Positions 18,405 to 29,861 of a DNA stretch of 64,000 nucleotides are shown one piece after another. The DNA is taken from contig JAEHOE010000220.1 of the NCBI GenBank assembly GCA_016858145.1, positions 31,001-95,000 on the forward strand. The letters run 5' to 3'. This DNA is from Edaphochlamys debaryana. Its lineage: Eukaryota > Chlorophyta > Chlorophyceae > Chlamydomonadales. Each line of letters starts with the position of its first letter. Position 1 is the stretch's first letter. The position numbers and the translations under genes are program-made. Below the pieces are notes generated by a model. That model was not told the DNA's origin. It did no database searches and saw nothing but the letters and a program-made list of their open reading frames with translations.

Positions 18405-19635
18405 CACTGCGCCTTTGGGTGCTTGATCTTTGCGCACGGGCCGTGTTGAGTTAGTGGGTGCGCTGTTCTGCGGTCGTTCTGGACGCTTCTGGCCTTTGGG
18501 CCGGGGGGCATGGGGTTCTGAGGGCTGCTGCCCCGTTCAAGTCCTCCCTACCTTTGCGCTTGCCGCTTTGGCTCGGGGAGGCACCCTGTGTAACTCAACG
18601 CATCCTAACAAGCACCATAGCACCATAGCGTGCTTGGGCCGGCGACACCTCACGCCGAGCCAATGTGCCGATTTTTGTCAACCCGATAGGGGTCCCTTCC
18701 GGGGGCGGCCTAGAGCGCTCTGTCTGCTCAGCTGTGGGATGGTGGGTGTCTAGAGGTGCCTGCAGGGGGCCGCGCTGGCGGAGGACGCCGGCCGCGGCCC
18801 CAGAAGCCTGTGCGAGGTCGTCGCCTTCCCGCCGTCTTCTGCGCCTGTGTGTTCTGGTCCCTCCACCGCGGAGCTTCAAGTTCCTCGTGGCGTCGTCTTT
18901 GCTACGGCTACTGCGGAGCGCCAGTTCTCTGGGCCTGTCTTCCAGTCGGCTTCCGTGGTGTGATGCACAGTGCGTTGCGCGCCGGCATCGAGGTTCCAAC
19001 CTCCCGGACTTTTGGCTTGCTTAGAGCATGCCACCAGTGGCTATAAGCCGACATGGCTTCTACGGGAGGCGGCGCTAGGTTGGGCCGAGTGCATGTGCGC
19101 ACTCGGTCTCGGGTTCAAGGTTTGTGGCGCTGGCGCGCGGGTTGTGCGTGTTGCCGGTGAGCTTTCGACTGGGTGCTCTGCGGCGTCGGCGGGAGCGCCC
19201 GGCGACGTTTGTGCTCCGTCCGGTGGCAGTCGCTTTGGAGGCTTGCTGGGGTGCGTTTGGCGGGTGCGGCCCCTGTGGGTGCTGGCTGGGCTCCTGCTCG
19301 CCCGCGTTTGGGTGGTCGTTTGCTCTTGGCAGCGGGGTTTGGGGCGGGTTTGGGGCCGGGTGGGGGGCCTGGGGGGTGGGGGGTTTGTGAGGTCGGGGTG
19401 GGTTGGGTGGGTGTGGGTGGGTGGGTGCTGGGGCAGGTAGGGAAGGGCCCTGTGTCGGGTCGTTGGTCAGTGCTGTGTGGGGGTGTTTGGATTTTGTGCT
19501 GTGTGTTTTCCTGGCCACGTCTCTGGCTGGGCTAGCTGCCAGGGCTTGCCCTGGTTGGCACCATGATGTGGCGCGTGTGCTGTGAGTAGGTGGCGGCGCC
19601 AGACCTTGCGGTTGCATCCGCAGCAGACTTTATGA
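18405..19635. other. Unrecognised retroelement-like segment
   Basis: No family could be named. On the minus strand, 19075-19617 is an open Pro-rich frame, and a (TATGGTGC)2 tail preceded by GCACGC lies at about 18610-18632. This resembles the (TATTGTGC)n 3' tails near 60500 and 61518, so a minus-strand element may end here. GT-rich tracts fill 19300-19440. Coding potential is weak. Confidence 0.35.
18487..18609 (+). repeat. ~120-bp direct repeat, left copy
   Basis: Matches 19636-19766 in the same orientation with roughly nine differences. It ends in TGTAACTCAACGCATCCTAACAAG, which contains TGTAA. It may be a retroelement 3' end, or one arm of a long target-site duplication. Confidence 0.75.
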
Positions 19636-19766
19636 TGCCTCTGGCCTTGAGGCCGGGGGGCATGGGGTTCCGAGGGCTGCTGCTCCGTTCAAGTCCTCCC
19701 TACCTTTGCGCTTGCCGCATTGGCTCAGGGAGGCACCCTGTGTAACCAAACGCTTCCTAACAAGGA
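19636..19766 (+). repeat. ~120-bp direct repeat, right copy
   Basis: Partner of 18487-18609. Its terminal CCTAACAAG sits exactly where LINE copy A3 is interrupted (19767), so the repeat end is an insertion or recombination boundary. Confidence 0.75.
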
Positions 19767-21431
19767 GAGAACGGCGTCCAGGAAGCTGGCTGGGGTGGTG
19801 CCAGTAGCACCAGCTGCTGACAGGACGTCAGCCAGGATGGGAGAAAGGGGGCCTGCGTATGCCTTGTATAGGTCCATCGGTATGCCGTCCGCGCCGGGGG
19901 CTGTGCCTGGGCGTGTGCCAGCAATGGCGGATATCACCTCCGCTGCCAGGACTTTGGCTGCCCCCATCTCGGTCGCTTGGTCAACCGGGCAGCGGTTGCC
20001 TGCTGCCCGGAGCGCGTCAAGGACCTGTGCATGGGCGTCAGGGTCGGTGGCCGCGGCTGTGCTGACTCTGCTCCAGAACTCCACCACCACGTCTGGGAGC
20101 TCGTTGGAGTCGGTTGCGTGGGTGCTGTCAGGGCGCTGAAGGCAGGTGATGGTGCGGTTGGGAGCTGAGGGCTGGATGAGGCAGGTGATGGCGGGGCTGG
20201 GTCGCTCCTTGGTGTGGAGCCAGGCGTGTCGGGCGATGGCGGCGACGGGGGCGGCGGCGCGCAGGGCTGCTGTGAAGGCGGCTGCACGTGCGGCCGCAGC
20301 TTGTTGGGCGGCGGCCAGGTTGCCAGCGGCGAGGGCTTCAAGGGCTGCCGCCTCGGCTGCGGCGGCTGCTTCTGCTTCTTCGGTGGCTTCGAGGCGGCGG
20401 CGCTTAGCCCATCTGTCGAGCCGGATGCAGGTGAAGCGGAGGCGTCTCTTAAAATCGTCCCACCAGCTGGCTTGCTCGGCCGTCGGGCTGGGGGGCCGGC
20501 CCTGGACATGGTACATGATCCACTCTGACAGCTCCTCGCGCAGGTCGCGGTGGTCGAGGAAGTGGAGGCGGACGCGGGGCAGGCCATGCCCTGGCGGCCG
20601 GGCGGCAGCGGTGGGGGCAAGCCGGATGGTGACCATGCGGTGGTCGGACGGTCGGCCGGACTCAACGCGGGCGCTGAGCGCATAGGGGGCAAGGGCAACG
20701 GAGGTGTGGAAGCAGTCAAGGCAGGCGGCACTGGTCCCGTTCGTAAAGGTGAAGGCGTGTTGATCTGGGTGGAGGGAGCGGAAGACGTGGAAGAGGCCTG
20801 GGCAGGTGCTGGCGAAGGTGGCGGCGTTGGTGATGTCGCCGTGGCTGGCCCTGTTTCTGGTGTCGATGGCGGGGTTGGGCACGAAGTTGAAGTCCGCAGC
20901 CAGCAGGTGGGGCCTGGGTGAGGCGAGGCGGGGGCCCAGCGTCGATTCCAAAAAATGGCGGCGGGCGGCAGTGCTGTCGCACGGTAGGTATGCGCTGGTG
21001 AGGGTCAGGGAATGGCCGCCCCATTGTATTGGGACTTGCACCAGGCGGCCGTCTGCGTCCGTGGCTGAGGGAGAGTCTGGGGCTGTGAGGCTGTCAGATG
21101 CGATGAGGGCACTCCTGATAAAGACAGCGGTCCCTCCGGCGGCTCCGCCCCGTGGCCCTTTGCCGGCTGGGCTCCAATACGTCTGCCAGTCACTCACATG
21201 CAGTGCAGCCGCCACGCCGCTAATGCTGGTCCGGGCGGCGTTGACCCTGTCCGCCGGAAGTTTGGTCTCCTGTACTAGCACTACGTCCAGGTGTTGCCGT
21301 GCCCAGAGCTGCATGAGGGCTGTGAGCCGGTCAAGCCCTCTATTCGTTCCCCCAAACAAGCCTCGTTCGTTGTGCGTTGCGAGACGCAGCGGCGGCAGCG
21401 TTGCCGCCGCATGGTGGCGCCGCCCCGGCAC
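19767..21431 (-). pseudogene. LINE ORF2 fragment: endonuclease plus start of RT (copy A3)
   Basis: About 555 codons match the N-terminal 40% of ORF2 of copies A1/A2. The endonuclease motifs THNERG, QETKLP, DFNFVPN and GRPSDHR are present. The RT begins (PGADGIPMDLYKAY) but is cut before the catalytic aspartates. The codon where A1/A2 have ATG is GTG here, directly after the ORF1 TAA (21434-21432). Truncation removes the polymerase active site, so this copy is dead. Confidence 0.85.
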
Positions 21432-23271
21432 TTAGACCTTGGGGCCTACCGCGACTGTGGCGTAGGAGAGGCGGCGCCGCGCCGAGGCGCTCACCCATCC
21501 CACCTCCGTCATGTCCATCTCCGACACCCCCGGGGTCGGAGACTGGGGGAGGCACGGCCTCTTCGGGTCGCCCTGGTCTGCCGGGCTTCCTGGGCTGCGG
21601 CCGCGGCCGGCACCGCACAGGCCGCCGCCCCGGCCGCCACCCCGGCCGCTCTGCCCCCCTCGGCCGCCGCCCGGGTGCCTGTAGTTCGCCTGCACCAGGG
21701 CTACCAGGCTCTCCGCCTCCTCCCCGCTGCCCTCACCCAGCACCTGCGCCGCGGCCGTGAGGAGGGCGGGCAGCGGGGCTGTGGGGTCACCCGTGCCCAG
21801 AGGGGCAGGGGCAGGGGCCGTCGCCCCCGCCGCCCCCACCTCCCCAGCAGCCGGGGCGGAGGACGTCTGCTCCCGCAGGGTGGCCAATGCCCCCTCCGTC
21901 AGCCTGCGCAGGCGCCCCGAGGCCTCCTGCTCCTGCTCCGGGCTCGCTGCCGCTGCCTCCTGCTCCGGCTCAGTGCGGTCGGCCGCCCCCGGCTCCCGCT
22001 GGCCGCCGCCCGCCGCCGCCTGCTCCTGGCCCTGCCCCTGCTCGGCACCGGGCTCCAGCTCGGCCCCCTCCTCCTGCTCCGGGCCCGCCTCCGCCGTGGC
22101 ATCCGCCGCCGGCTCGGCACCGGCCTCCTCCTCGGCACCCGCCCCCGGCTCAGCACCCGCAGCCGCGGCCGCAGCCGCAGCCGCAGCTGCTGCCACTGCC
22201 GCCTCCTGCTCGGCACGTGCCGCCGCTGCTGCCTGCCGCTCCGCCTGCGCCGCCCGTGCTGCCGCCACCTGGTCTGCGACTGACGCCCGGGTGGCTGCCT
22301 CGCGCTCCGCGCGCATCGCCGCTCGGGCGGCGCGGGCCTGCTCCTCGAGGTGCGCCTTGAGCTCCTCGTTGGCCACCTCATCCGCCCAGCGCCCAATGGG
22401 CTCCTCCTCGTCCTCGGCCGCAAGGCTGGCCGCAAGCTCCGCGTGCAGGCGCTCTCCCGCCCTGTAGGCCCGGATGTAGTTCCCTGGTTCAGGGGCCGGC
22501 AGCGGAGGTCGAAGGCGACCAGGCCTGGCGTGGTGGAGGCCAGCGGGAGGATCCAGTCCGCCTGGGTGGATCTGACGAGGACGGCGGGTTGTTGAGGTTG
22601 CCCGGCAGCGTGGTTCCCGCCTTGAAGTACAGGATCCACCGGTCTGCTGAGGGGAGGCCCGTGCAGCCGTCCGTGTGCCGGTGGGCGTTGCAGGGAGTGG
22701 TGCCAAGGGCTTGGCGGGCCACGTCCAGCACTTGCTCGTTCTCATACCGGCTTGGCCAGCCGAAGCTGTCCAGGGCGATGAGATCCTCGATGACCTCCGG
22801 CTCCCAGTTGAGGGTGGGCAGGGTGAGGCCGGTGGAGCGGCGGCCGGGGTCGGGGATGGCGGGGGCACGGAGGGCGACCGTGGCCCCATACGGAGTGTCC
22901 TCGTCGCCCTCCGCAGCTGCGATCATCGCCTCCAGTACAGCCCGCGCTGCATCGCCGATCTCTAGCGTGATGGCTGCTTCGCACACCGAGTCATAGTCCG
23001 TGAAGCGAATTGTTCCGATGGTCAATAGGTGGTTTGGGTTCTTTCTGTCGCCGAGTAGCTTGTCGGTAATCGTGCTGAGGGAGAGCTTAATCAGGTGTAG
23101 GTAGTCCTGTTTCAGTTCGGCCGCAGTGAGGCGCTCGATGGTGGCGGCCAGTCTCAGGCGCGGGAGGCGCTCAGCGCGAGGTGGGTTCCTGAGAACATAC
23201 TGAATCTTAGGCCGGGAAGCACTAGACGCTCCCCGCCCGGCCGCTGGTCGCGACATGTCGTCGCCGACCAC
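21432..23271 (-). pseudogene. LINE ORF1, frameshifted (copy A3)
   Basis: Homologous to the 534-residue ORF1 of copy A2. Shared blocks include AGTTLPGNLN (A2: AGTKLPGNLN) and FDLRCRPL (A2: FTLRCRPL). The match passes through three frames: one down to about 22570, a second to about 22490 and a third to the TAA at 21434. At least two indels are therefore needed. The third segment is an Ala/Glu-rich, probably helical region of more than 150 residues, followed by a Gly/Arg-rich tail that would suit RNA binding. Confidence 0.8.
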
Positions 23272-23290
23272 ACTACGCGGTGTGGTCGCT
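23265..23290. other. Hairpin at the LINE A3 5' end
   Basis: GACCACAC-TACGCG-GTGTGGTC forms an 8-bp stem overlapping the ORF1 start region of copy A3. It may be structure in the 5' leader or chance. Confidence 0.4.
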
Positions 23291-24425
23291 TCCCATGGTG
23301 GGGGTTGGAGGGGTGTTTCTAGTGTTTCTAGTAGGAGCGGGGCTTCAGGCTTGGGGCCTTCAGGGGCTTGCGCTGTGCATGGCGTGTCGGGGTGTGGAGA
23401 GCACGAGAGCAGGTGGGGGAGGGGGGGGCGTGGCGGGGCGGCTGTGTAGGGGAGCCGCGGAGGGAGGGCTGGGTGGGTTCAATGGCAATCCGTGGGAGCA
23501 TTTTGTTTTTGTCATGTGTCCGATCGGCAGGTGGGGGCGGGGTGGATTGGGCGCGTGCATACGGCGGAGCAGCGCGGGCTCGTGTCGCTTGCTGCCCTGA
23601 GAGACTAACTGCCTGTCCCCCTGCGGCTGCAAAGCCAGTTGCGGCCCCCGCCGCCGTTGACCCCGCGATGTCCGCCCTCGGCCTGCACGGCCACACCTGC
23701 ACTGCTGGCACCGCTTCCCTTAGCGCGCGACCTGCTGCGGTACCGCGGCCTCTAGGCCTGCCGCGGGCAATGCGTCTCGCTGCACGCCCCCGGTGTCGCC
23801 CGTGAAGCACCTCCTCCCAGCCACACGCCTCTGCATTGGCCGCCCTCCATCCCCTTCCACCTCTCCCTCCACCTCGTTCCTTGCTCGCTCACCATATCCC
23901 TCTCCCCCGTCCCTGCGCCATCTCCTCCCTGTCCCCGCAGGAGGCGCTCTGACCATGGACTCGCTACGTCCTCCTGCGCCTGGTTCGGGCTGGTGGAGGC
24001 GAGGCGGCTGGGAGGCACATCCTGCCCTGGCTCGAACTCCACACCATGCGCCACTCCACAAACACAACTACACAACACCCCCCTCTCTCCCCGTTGGGGA
24101 GCAATGCGTGGAGTGAGGGGGCACGGCCACGCCGCGCCCAGAGACCTGCCGATGGCCCACGCACCCTATTCACGCCCGCCCCCCGTCCCCTGCCCCCTTG
24201 CTGCCGCAGGCTCTTGTGCTAGCTTGGACCCGAGACACACCCTCCGCTCCCTCTCTCCCTCTCTCCCTCGTTTCTCCACTAAGTCCGAAGTCCACCCCCT
24301 CCCTGGCCCCCACCTACTTACGGCCCCCGCTCCCTCTCCCTTTCCGCTTTGCGACCCGCCCGGCAATCCCCCTCCCCCTCCCCCTGCCCCCCAGCGAGCA
24401 GCATCCCTCACGAACCCTCCCCCAG
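23291..24425. other. LINE A3 upstream flank and possible introns
   Basis: No confident gene. From 23800 on, the plus strand has C/T-rich tracts ending in CAG (23940, 24210, 24425), typical of intron 3' ends in this genome, so upstream exons of the 24426-25104 gene may be present. I could not set their boundaries. Confidence 0.35.
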
Positions 24426-25104
24426 GAGCCGTCGGCTGAGCTTCTGGGCGCCGACCGCGTCCGCCCTCACCTCGGCAGGGCGGCGCTGGCGGCGGCGTGC
24501 AAGCTGGTGGCGGCGGGGGAGCACAGCTGCGGAGGGACGAGCAGGCTGCTCAGCCGGGGGGGGAAGGGTGGAGGGGGGGAGCTTGTGCGGCGGACGGGGC
24601 CGGGTAGCTTCGGGCAGGGAACTGGGCTGGGACGAAGCGGGTGGGCGTTGGCTGCTTGACGTTGACTCTTGGCTACACGGGGCGGCCGTTCACGAGGCAG
24701 CCCTCCTCCGCCTGGCCCACAGCGGGCCCCAGTTGGGGTGGCCGGGCGGGGCGGTCCTTGGGTCCTCTCGGCATCTCGACACCCCGCCCTGCCTTGCCCA
24801 GCCTTGACCGCGCCCCCTTGCCCCACCCCTCCTGCGCCCCCGCTGCAGATGGTCCCACCCCGGGTCAGTGGGCAACGTTGACCTGACGGACCTGGAGCGG
24901 GTGGGGCCGGGGGGCTGGAGGGAGGGGGGAGTGACGGAGGGAACGGGGCCCCCCTTGGCTCCAGCACCCCACACTCGTAGGGGCCCTGAGGGCGCAGACG
25001 GCGGACCCCTGACCGCCCCCCAGCGCCCCCTGCACCTGGGCGTCGACATCTGCATGGCCTCGGGCACCAAGCTCGAGGGGGGCACGGCTCGCTGGGGCTG
25101 CTGA
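24426..25104 (+). CDS. 3' exons of a spliced gene of unknown function
   Basis: Exon segments on the plus strand are 24426-~24555 (EPSAELLGADRVRPHLGR...), ~24657-24742 (VDSWLHGAAVHEAALLRLAH), 24849-24900 (WSHPGSVGNVDLTDLER) and 25024-25104 (RPLHLGVDICMASGTKLEG..., TGA stop). The last two join in phase 0 across a GTGGGG...CAG intron of 123 bp. The first two boundaries are approximate. No family is recognised. The 5' end is unclear. It could be an old gene fragment, because it sits between LINE A3 and the 3-kb array. Confidence 0.4.
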
Positions 25105-25605
25105 GCGCCAAGGGGGAGGAGCTGCCAAGCGGGCCTACCTCCTGCAGGTAGAGGGGCGCGGAGAAGGTGGGTAGTGGGCGGACAAGGGAGTGCAGGTGCT
25201 TCTGCGGAGACGGGCGGGTGCTTTGGTGTGTGTGTGTGGAGGGGGCGTGCACCAAAGGCCCCAGACGCTTATGCAGGTGCTCTTGCAGAAGGCCTTCTCG
25301 AGCAGGCGGCGTCCTTCCGGTCCGAAAGGCTGACATCAAAGATTTCAATCACATTTATATGTAAGCGGATTGAGGGCGTGCAAATGGGCGGGCGGCGTTG
25401 ACACGGGGCTCGGACGGGGGAGGTGGTGGAATGGAAGCGCGAGAGAAGCAGCTCTCTCGTAACCCACTCGATCTCTTTGATCTCTATTGCTGTGATGGGC
25501 TGCGGGTGGGGTGTTGGCTCCGATGAGGCTGTTGTCCGAATGGGGCGGGAGACCTCCACGTAGGAAGGGCACTTGGTCCTTGGCTGGAGCGGCCGGGGGC
25601 TGAGC

Positions 25606-26817
25606 GTACGGGGCTTGACGACAGTGGGCATGGCAGTCACGTGTTCAGATGCCCTAGGCAGTATTATCGCTGAGAGTGGGGTCAGGGGCGTGGCCGGGAG
25701 GGCCCACGCTCTGGCGCAAGCTGCGTGCAATAGGGAGTATGGCCAAAGGATTGTGCGTGATTTACTTGGGACGGAAACACAGGACATGCCCCTGGCACTG
25801 AGAAGCGGGACGGAAATGGCCAGGCGGCTTCAGGACCTGCTGGGACGCCTCCCCGATGGGTGGGTGGCCGCAGCACGCACCCCAGGAGACCCTGCAGGGT
25901 CTGAGCTCAAGGCCTGGGGCAAAATAGCAAGTAGTGTGGGGTGGGGGGGACGCCACCCTGAGCAAGATGACGGTTAAGATTGCAACCCAGCTGCAGCTGG
26001 GCCCAGCGCGCACCCGACTGGCACGCAAGCATGCAGAGTTTATTCAGGAAGCATTGGGGACGGGGGAGGCCATGGAGTCTGAAGTCACGCGCCTGAAGGC
26101 TGTCTGGCCCCGCCTGTGGAAGTTGAAGTGGGAAGCAAGCAACAAGGAGCCCCTGTGGCGACTTGCCATGGACGGCTATCCAGGTTTCGGCATGCATCGT
26201 GCCCAGCTGGGCACAAGTGAAGTAGCCAGGTGCCCGTGTGGGCAGGCGATGAACCAAGGTGACCGGCTCCACCATTTCTGGTCGTGTGCGACAACAATGG
26301 CAGTGCGCACAAGATTGAGCGATGCTATTGGTCGGGCGGTGAAGAGGCATGAGGTTTGGTTGGTGCAGGCCCCCGCGGGCATTGCGCAGCAAGTTTGGGA
26401 CGTGGTGTGCTTGGCCGCCGTGGGGGCCATGGAGCAAGCACGCAGGTACAAGTACGCGCATCGGGGTGCAGAGGGCATGATTATGCAGGCCCGGGCGCTG
26501 GCAAGGGGAGAGCTGGAAGCGCGCCTTCAGTGCTTTGCCGGGGTGGGGCCGGCCCCGTCGGATTGGGACACGGTGTCAGAGGACCACCCCTTTTTGGCCG
26601 TGACCGAGGAGGGAGACGTGCGTTACATGCCCCACGTGGTGGTGATGGATGGTCTTCACTAGATCTCGTTTGGAGCCCGGGTTAGGGGCCCTGCCGTCCA
26701 AGTCAGGGGGCGGCGTGCTGGCTTGCAGGGGGCAAGCCCGTGAGGTTGGCTGCCAAGCCACGGCGTTCAGCTGCCGTGCACCCCTCTGGGGTCCCTCATT
26801 GTAACCACCGAGGACTG
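25606..26817 (+). pseudogene. LINE-B ORF2 3' fragment, array unit 1 (partial)
   Basis: C-terminal ORF2 with a frameshift at the G run near 25940-25952; the frame resumes and runs to a TAG at 26660-26662. It keeps the Cys/His motif CPCG...HHFWSC. The tail with TGTAA ends at 26817. Sequence upstream of 25606 is not LINE, so this unit is cut at its left end. Confidence 0.9.
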
Positions 26818-28118
26818 AGCGCGCGGGCGCTGGCACCCACGGCACGACTGCACAACTGCGATGTTGGTGCGTCGCCCGGAGCTTGCATCAGCCCGACTGC
26901 CCGTCCTATCCATAGACTACTTGTCCTTCTGTTGTGTTCATCCTTGCGGCTCTGCGGCTCACCACACTGCGCGACCAAGTAAAGCTCGGTCCGCCTTTGA
27001 TGTTTCAGTCCAGTGTTTGTTCACTTGTTTCCTCAACATGGCATGTAACGCAAGCCTCAACCAGAGCGCTCGCTTTGACGGCTCGCAAAAGAAGCACAAG
27101 GCCTTCGCGCCATCGCAACGACGCGCTCGCACACCGTCGTCAGCCGCTGCACAAGATAGCTATACAGCGTGTGCATAGCTCGACATGGCGCTTGCGCTCC
27201 CCAAGCTACCTTGGATGGGCGCCCTCGCGGACCCGCGGCGACCGGAGCACCGCTGCACTGCAGCACGCAGCAGCCTGGAGGCTCTGTTATCGCTTGGCGC
27301 GGGTTGCACCACAGCTGGCAAGCGACCATGCTGCTCCGGGGTACACCGAATAGTCACCGTTCTTATGCTCGCCGGCTCTCGAACACCCCCAACCGTCGCA
27401 GCACAAACCCCATAACGCACGCCCTAAACCGCATCAATATCCTACACCCCCGCAGCACCCGGGGCAACAGCAAAGGGGGGAAAATACGCACGGGCGGTGG
27501 GGGGCGCCGCCCAGAACCGGCCATAACTCACTTTCTATCCCCCCGCCGCCCTGACCAGCCCGGCCCGCTCTGCCCAGGCTGGCACCTCCGGGCGCCCAGG
27601 GTGGGAGGGTGGGTGAGCGAAGCGCGCCGCGGGACGGCCGCAAGCTCCCGCGCCCGGGATACTTCTGCAGCGGTCCAATCAACACGCGTGAGCCGTCAAA
27701 ACGCGTCCACCGAGGTCAGGCGGTCAGCATGCGTGACAATAACGAACCAACGAACGCAACTGGAAGCACCGACTCGGCTTTGCGCGGGGAGCCGCTCTCT
27801 CTGCCGTACCGCCCTCACCACACCAACACCGCCTTCCCCCTGCTTTCCCCCAGCCCCCCCCCCCCTACCCCCAACGGTTCAAGGTTCGACTTCCTCCCTT
27901 CCGTACACGCCCCAAAACCTCCCCTCGGCGCGCTGAGAGCGCTCCGTAGTGTCTCGCAGGCGGCGGCGGGAAGGACACCCTCACGTCCCTTCTACGAACC
28001 CCACGCCCACCAGGCCGCTTCCAGTCAAGCGCACGCTTCATATAAACGGGAGCTCTCAGACAAGAAGTCTGCGCCGTGCAAATCCTGCCGCCCTGCAGCC
28101 CTTGTGGACCGCCCTGCA
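26818..28118. repeat. Non-LINE part of the array unit
   Basis: This ~1.3-kb segment recurs at 29862-31161 and 32905-34205. Frames of up to 255 codons are open in it, but none matches a known protein and the same sequence is open in several frames, so I do not call a gene. It contains a poly-C tract near 27853, and two copies of CCCTGCAGCCCTTGTGGAC sit at the junction with the LINE fragment. Confidence 0.7.
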
Positions 28119-29861
28119 GCCCTTGTGGACCGTGGGCTGACCCCAGCCCAGTACCACAACAACAGGAACTCCATCCCAGCCGGCGCCCCGGTCACCTGCC
28201 TGTATCTTCCCCCCAGCGGTGGCGGTTTTGGCCTGCTCCCCCTCACGGAACACACCCAGGCGCGGCTCGCCATCTCGGCAATCAGGGGCATTCTGGGCGC
28301 CTGCGGCAGCCTGCGCTACAAGCCGCAGTGGATCCCTGCCCTTCTGGCCATGCTCCGGCACCTCCACCCCGCTGCGCACCCGCTGTGCCTGCTGACCATT
28401 CGGCGACCGGACGCAAGTGCCCACCCCCGCATCCTGGGCGTGCCGGTCCCGGCATCAACAACCCCGACCCTGGCCCGGCTGGTTGGCAGCCTAGCCCTGC
28501 TGCCCACGGCCACGGTGGTCAACGCGGAGGCCCTGGCAGCCGGCCCCTGGGTGCGCCACGCGCCCCTCTGGGGCAATCCGGCCCTGCCCGCCCAGGCGGC
28601 ATCAGACGTCAGTACAGGATTTGAGGCAGAGTTTAGGGACCTGTTTGCCGTACGGGGCTTGACGACAGTGGGCATGGCAGTCACGTGTTCAGATGCCCTA
28701 GGCAGTATTATCGCTGAGAGTGGGGTCAGGGGCGTGGCCGGGAGGGCCCACGCTCTGGCGCAAGCTGCGTGCAATAGGGAGTATGGCCAAAGGATTGTGC
28801 GTGATTTACTTGGGACGGAAACACAGGACATGCCCCTGGCACTGAGAAGCGGGACGGAAATGGCCAGGCGGCTTCAGGACCTGCTGGGACGCCTCCCCGA
28901 TGGGTGGGTGGCCGCAGCACGCACCCCAGGAGACCCTGCAGGGTCTGAGCTCAAGGCCTGGGGCAAAATAGCAAGTAGTGCGGGGTGGGGGGGACGCCAC
29001 CCTGAGCAAGATGACGGTTAAGATTGCAACCCAGCTGCAGCTGGGCCCAGCGCGCACCCGACTGGCACGCAAGCATGCAGAGTTTATTCAGGAAGCATTG
29101 GGGACGGGGGAGGCCATGGAGTCTGAAGTCACGCGCCTGAAGGCTGTCTGGCCCCGCCTGTGGAAGTTGAAGTGGGAAGCAAGCAACAAGGAGCCCCTGT
29201 GGCGACTTGCCATGGACGGCTATCCAGGTTTCGGCATGCATCGTGCCCAGCTGGGCACAAGTGAAGTAGCCAGGTGCCCGTGTGGGCAGGCGATGAACCA
29301 AGGTGACCGGCTCCACCATTTCTGGTCGTGTGCGACAACAATGGCAGTGCGCACAAGATTGAGCGATGCTATTGGTCGGGCGGTGAAGAGGCATGAGGTT
29401 TGGTTGGTGCAGGCCCCCGCGGGCATTGCGCAGCAAGTTTGGGACGTGGTGTGCTTGGCCGCCGTGGGGGCCATGGAGCAAGCACGCAGGTACAAGTACG
29501 CGCATCGGGGTGCAGAGGGCATGATTATGCAGGCCCGGGCGCTGGCAAGGGGAGAGCTGGAAGCGCGCCTTCAGTGCTTTGCCGGGATGGGGCCGGCCCC
29601 GTCGGATTGGGACACGGTGTCAGAGGACCACCCCTTTTTGGCCGTGACCGAGGAGGGAGACGTGCGTTACATGCCCCACGTTGTGGTGATGGATGGTCTT
29701 CACTAGATCTCGTTTGGAGCCCGGGTTAGGGGCCCTGCCGTCCAAGTCAGGGGGCGGCATGCTGGCTTGCAGGGGGCAAGCCCGTGAGGTTGGCTGCCAA
29801 GCCACGGCGTTCAGCTGCCGTGCACCCCTCTGGGGTCCCTCATTGTAACCACCGAGGACTG
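28119..29861 (+). pseudogene. LINE-B ORF2 3' fragment, array unit 2
   Basis: Begins abruptly in the region equivalent to about residue 895 of A1 ORF2 (TPAQY...) and runs through GGFGLLPL and the Cys/His motif to a TAG at 29704-29706, then the 3' UTR and tail. One frameshift sits in GGGTGGGGGGGACG near 28985, and all four units share it. Endonuclease and RT are missing, so no activity is possible. An apparent 470-codon frame starting at 27609 joins non-LINE sequence to this fragment by chance. Confidence 0.9.

Larger units (their letters stand above)
19767..23271 (-). mobile_element. L1-type LINE copy A3, 3'-truncated and frameshifted
   Basis: Runs on the minus strand from ORF1 (start near 23271) into ORF2. 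It stops within the reverse transcriptase after the codons for FLDAV, where it meets the direct repeat ending at 19766. Its protein is clearly related to A1/A2 but diverged, so it belongs to another subfamily. The 3' half and tail are absent from the window. Confidence 0.88.

Noticed and set aside
27609..29021. A 470-codon frame in array units 1 and 3
   Set aside because: It joins unrelated upstream sequence to the LINE fragment and ends at the shared frameshift. In unit 2 the upstream part is out of frame because of poly-C length.
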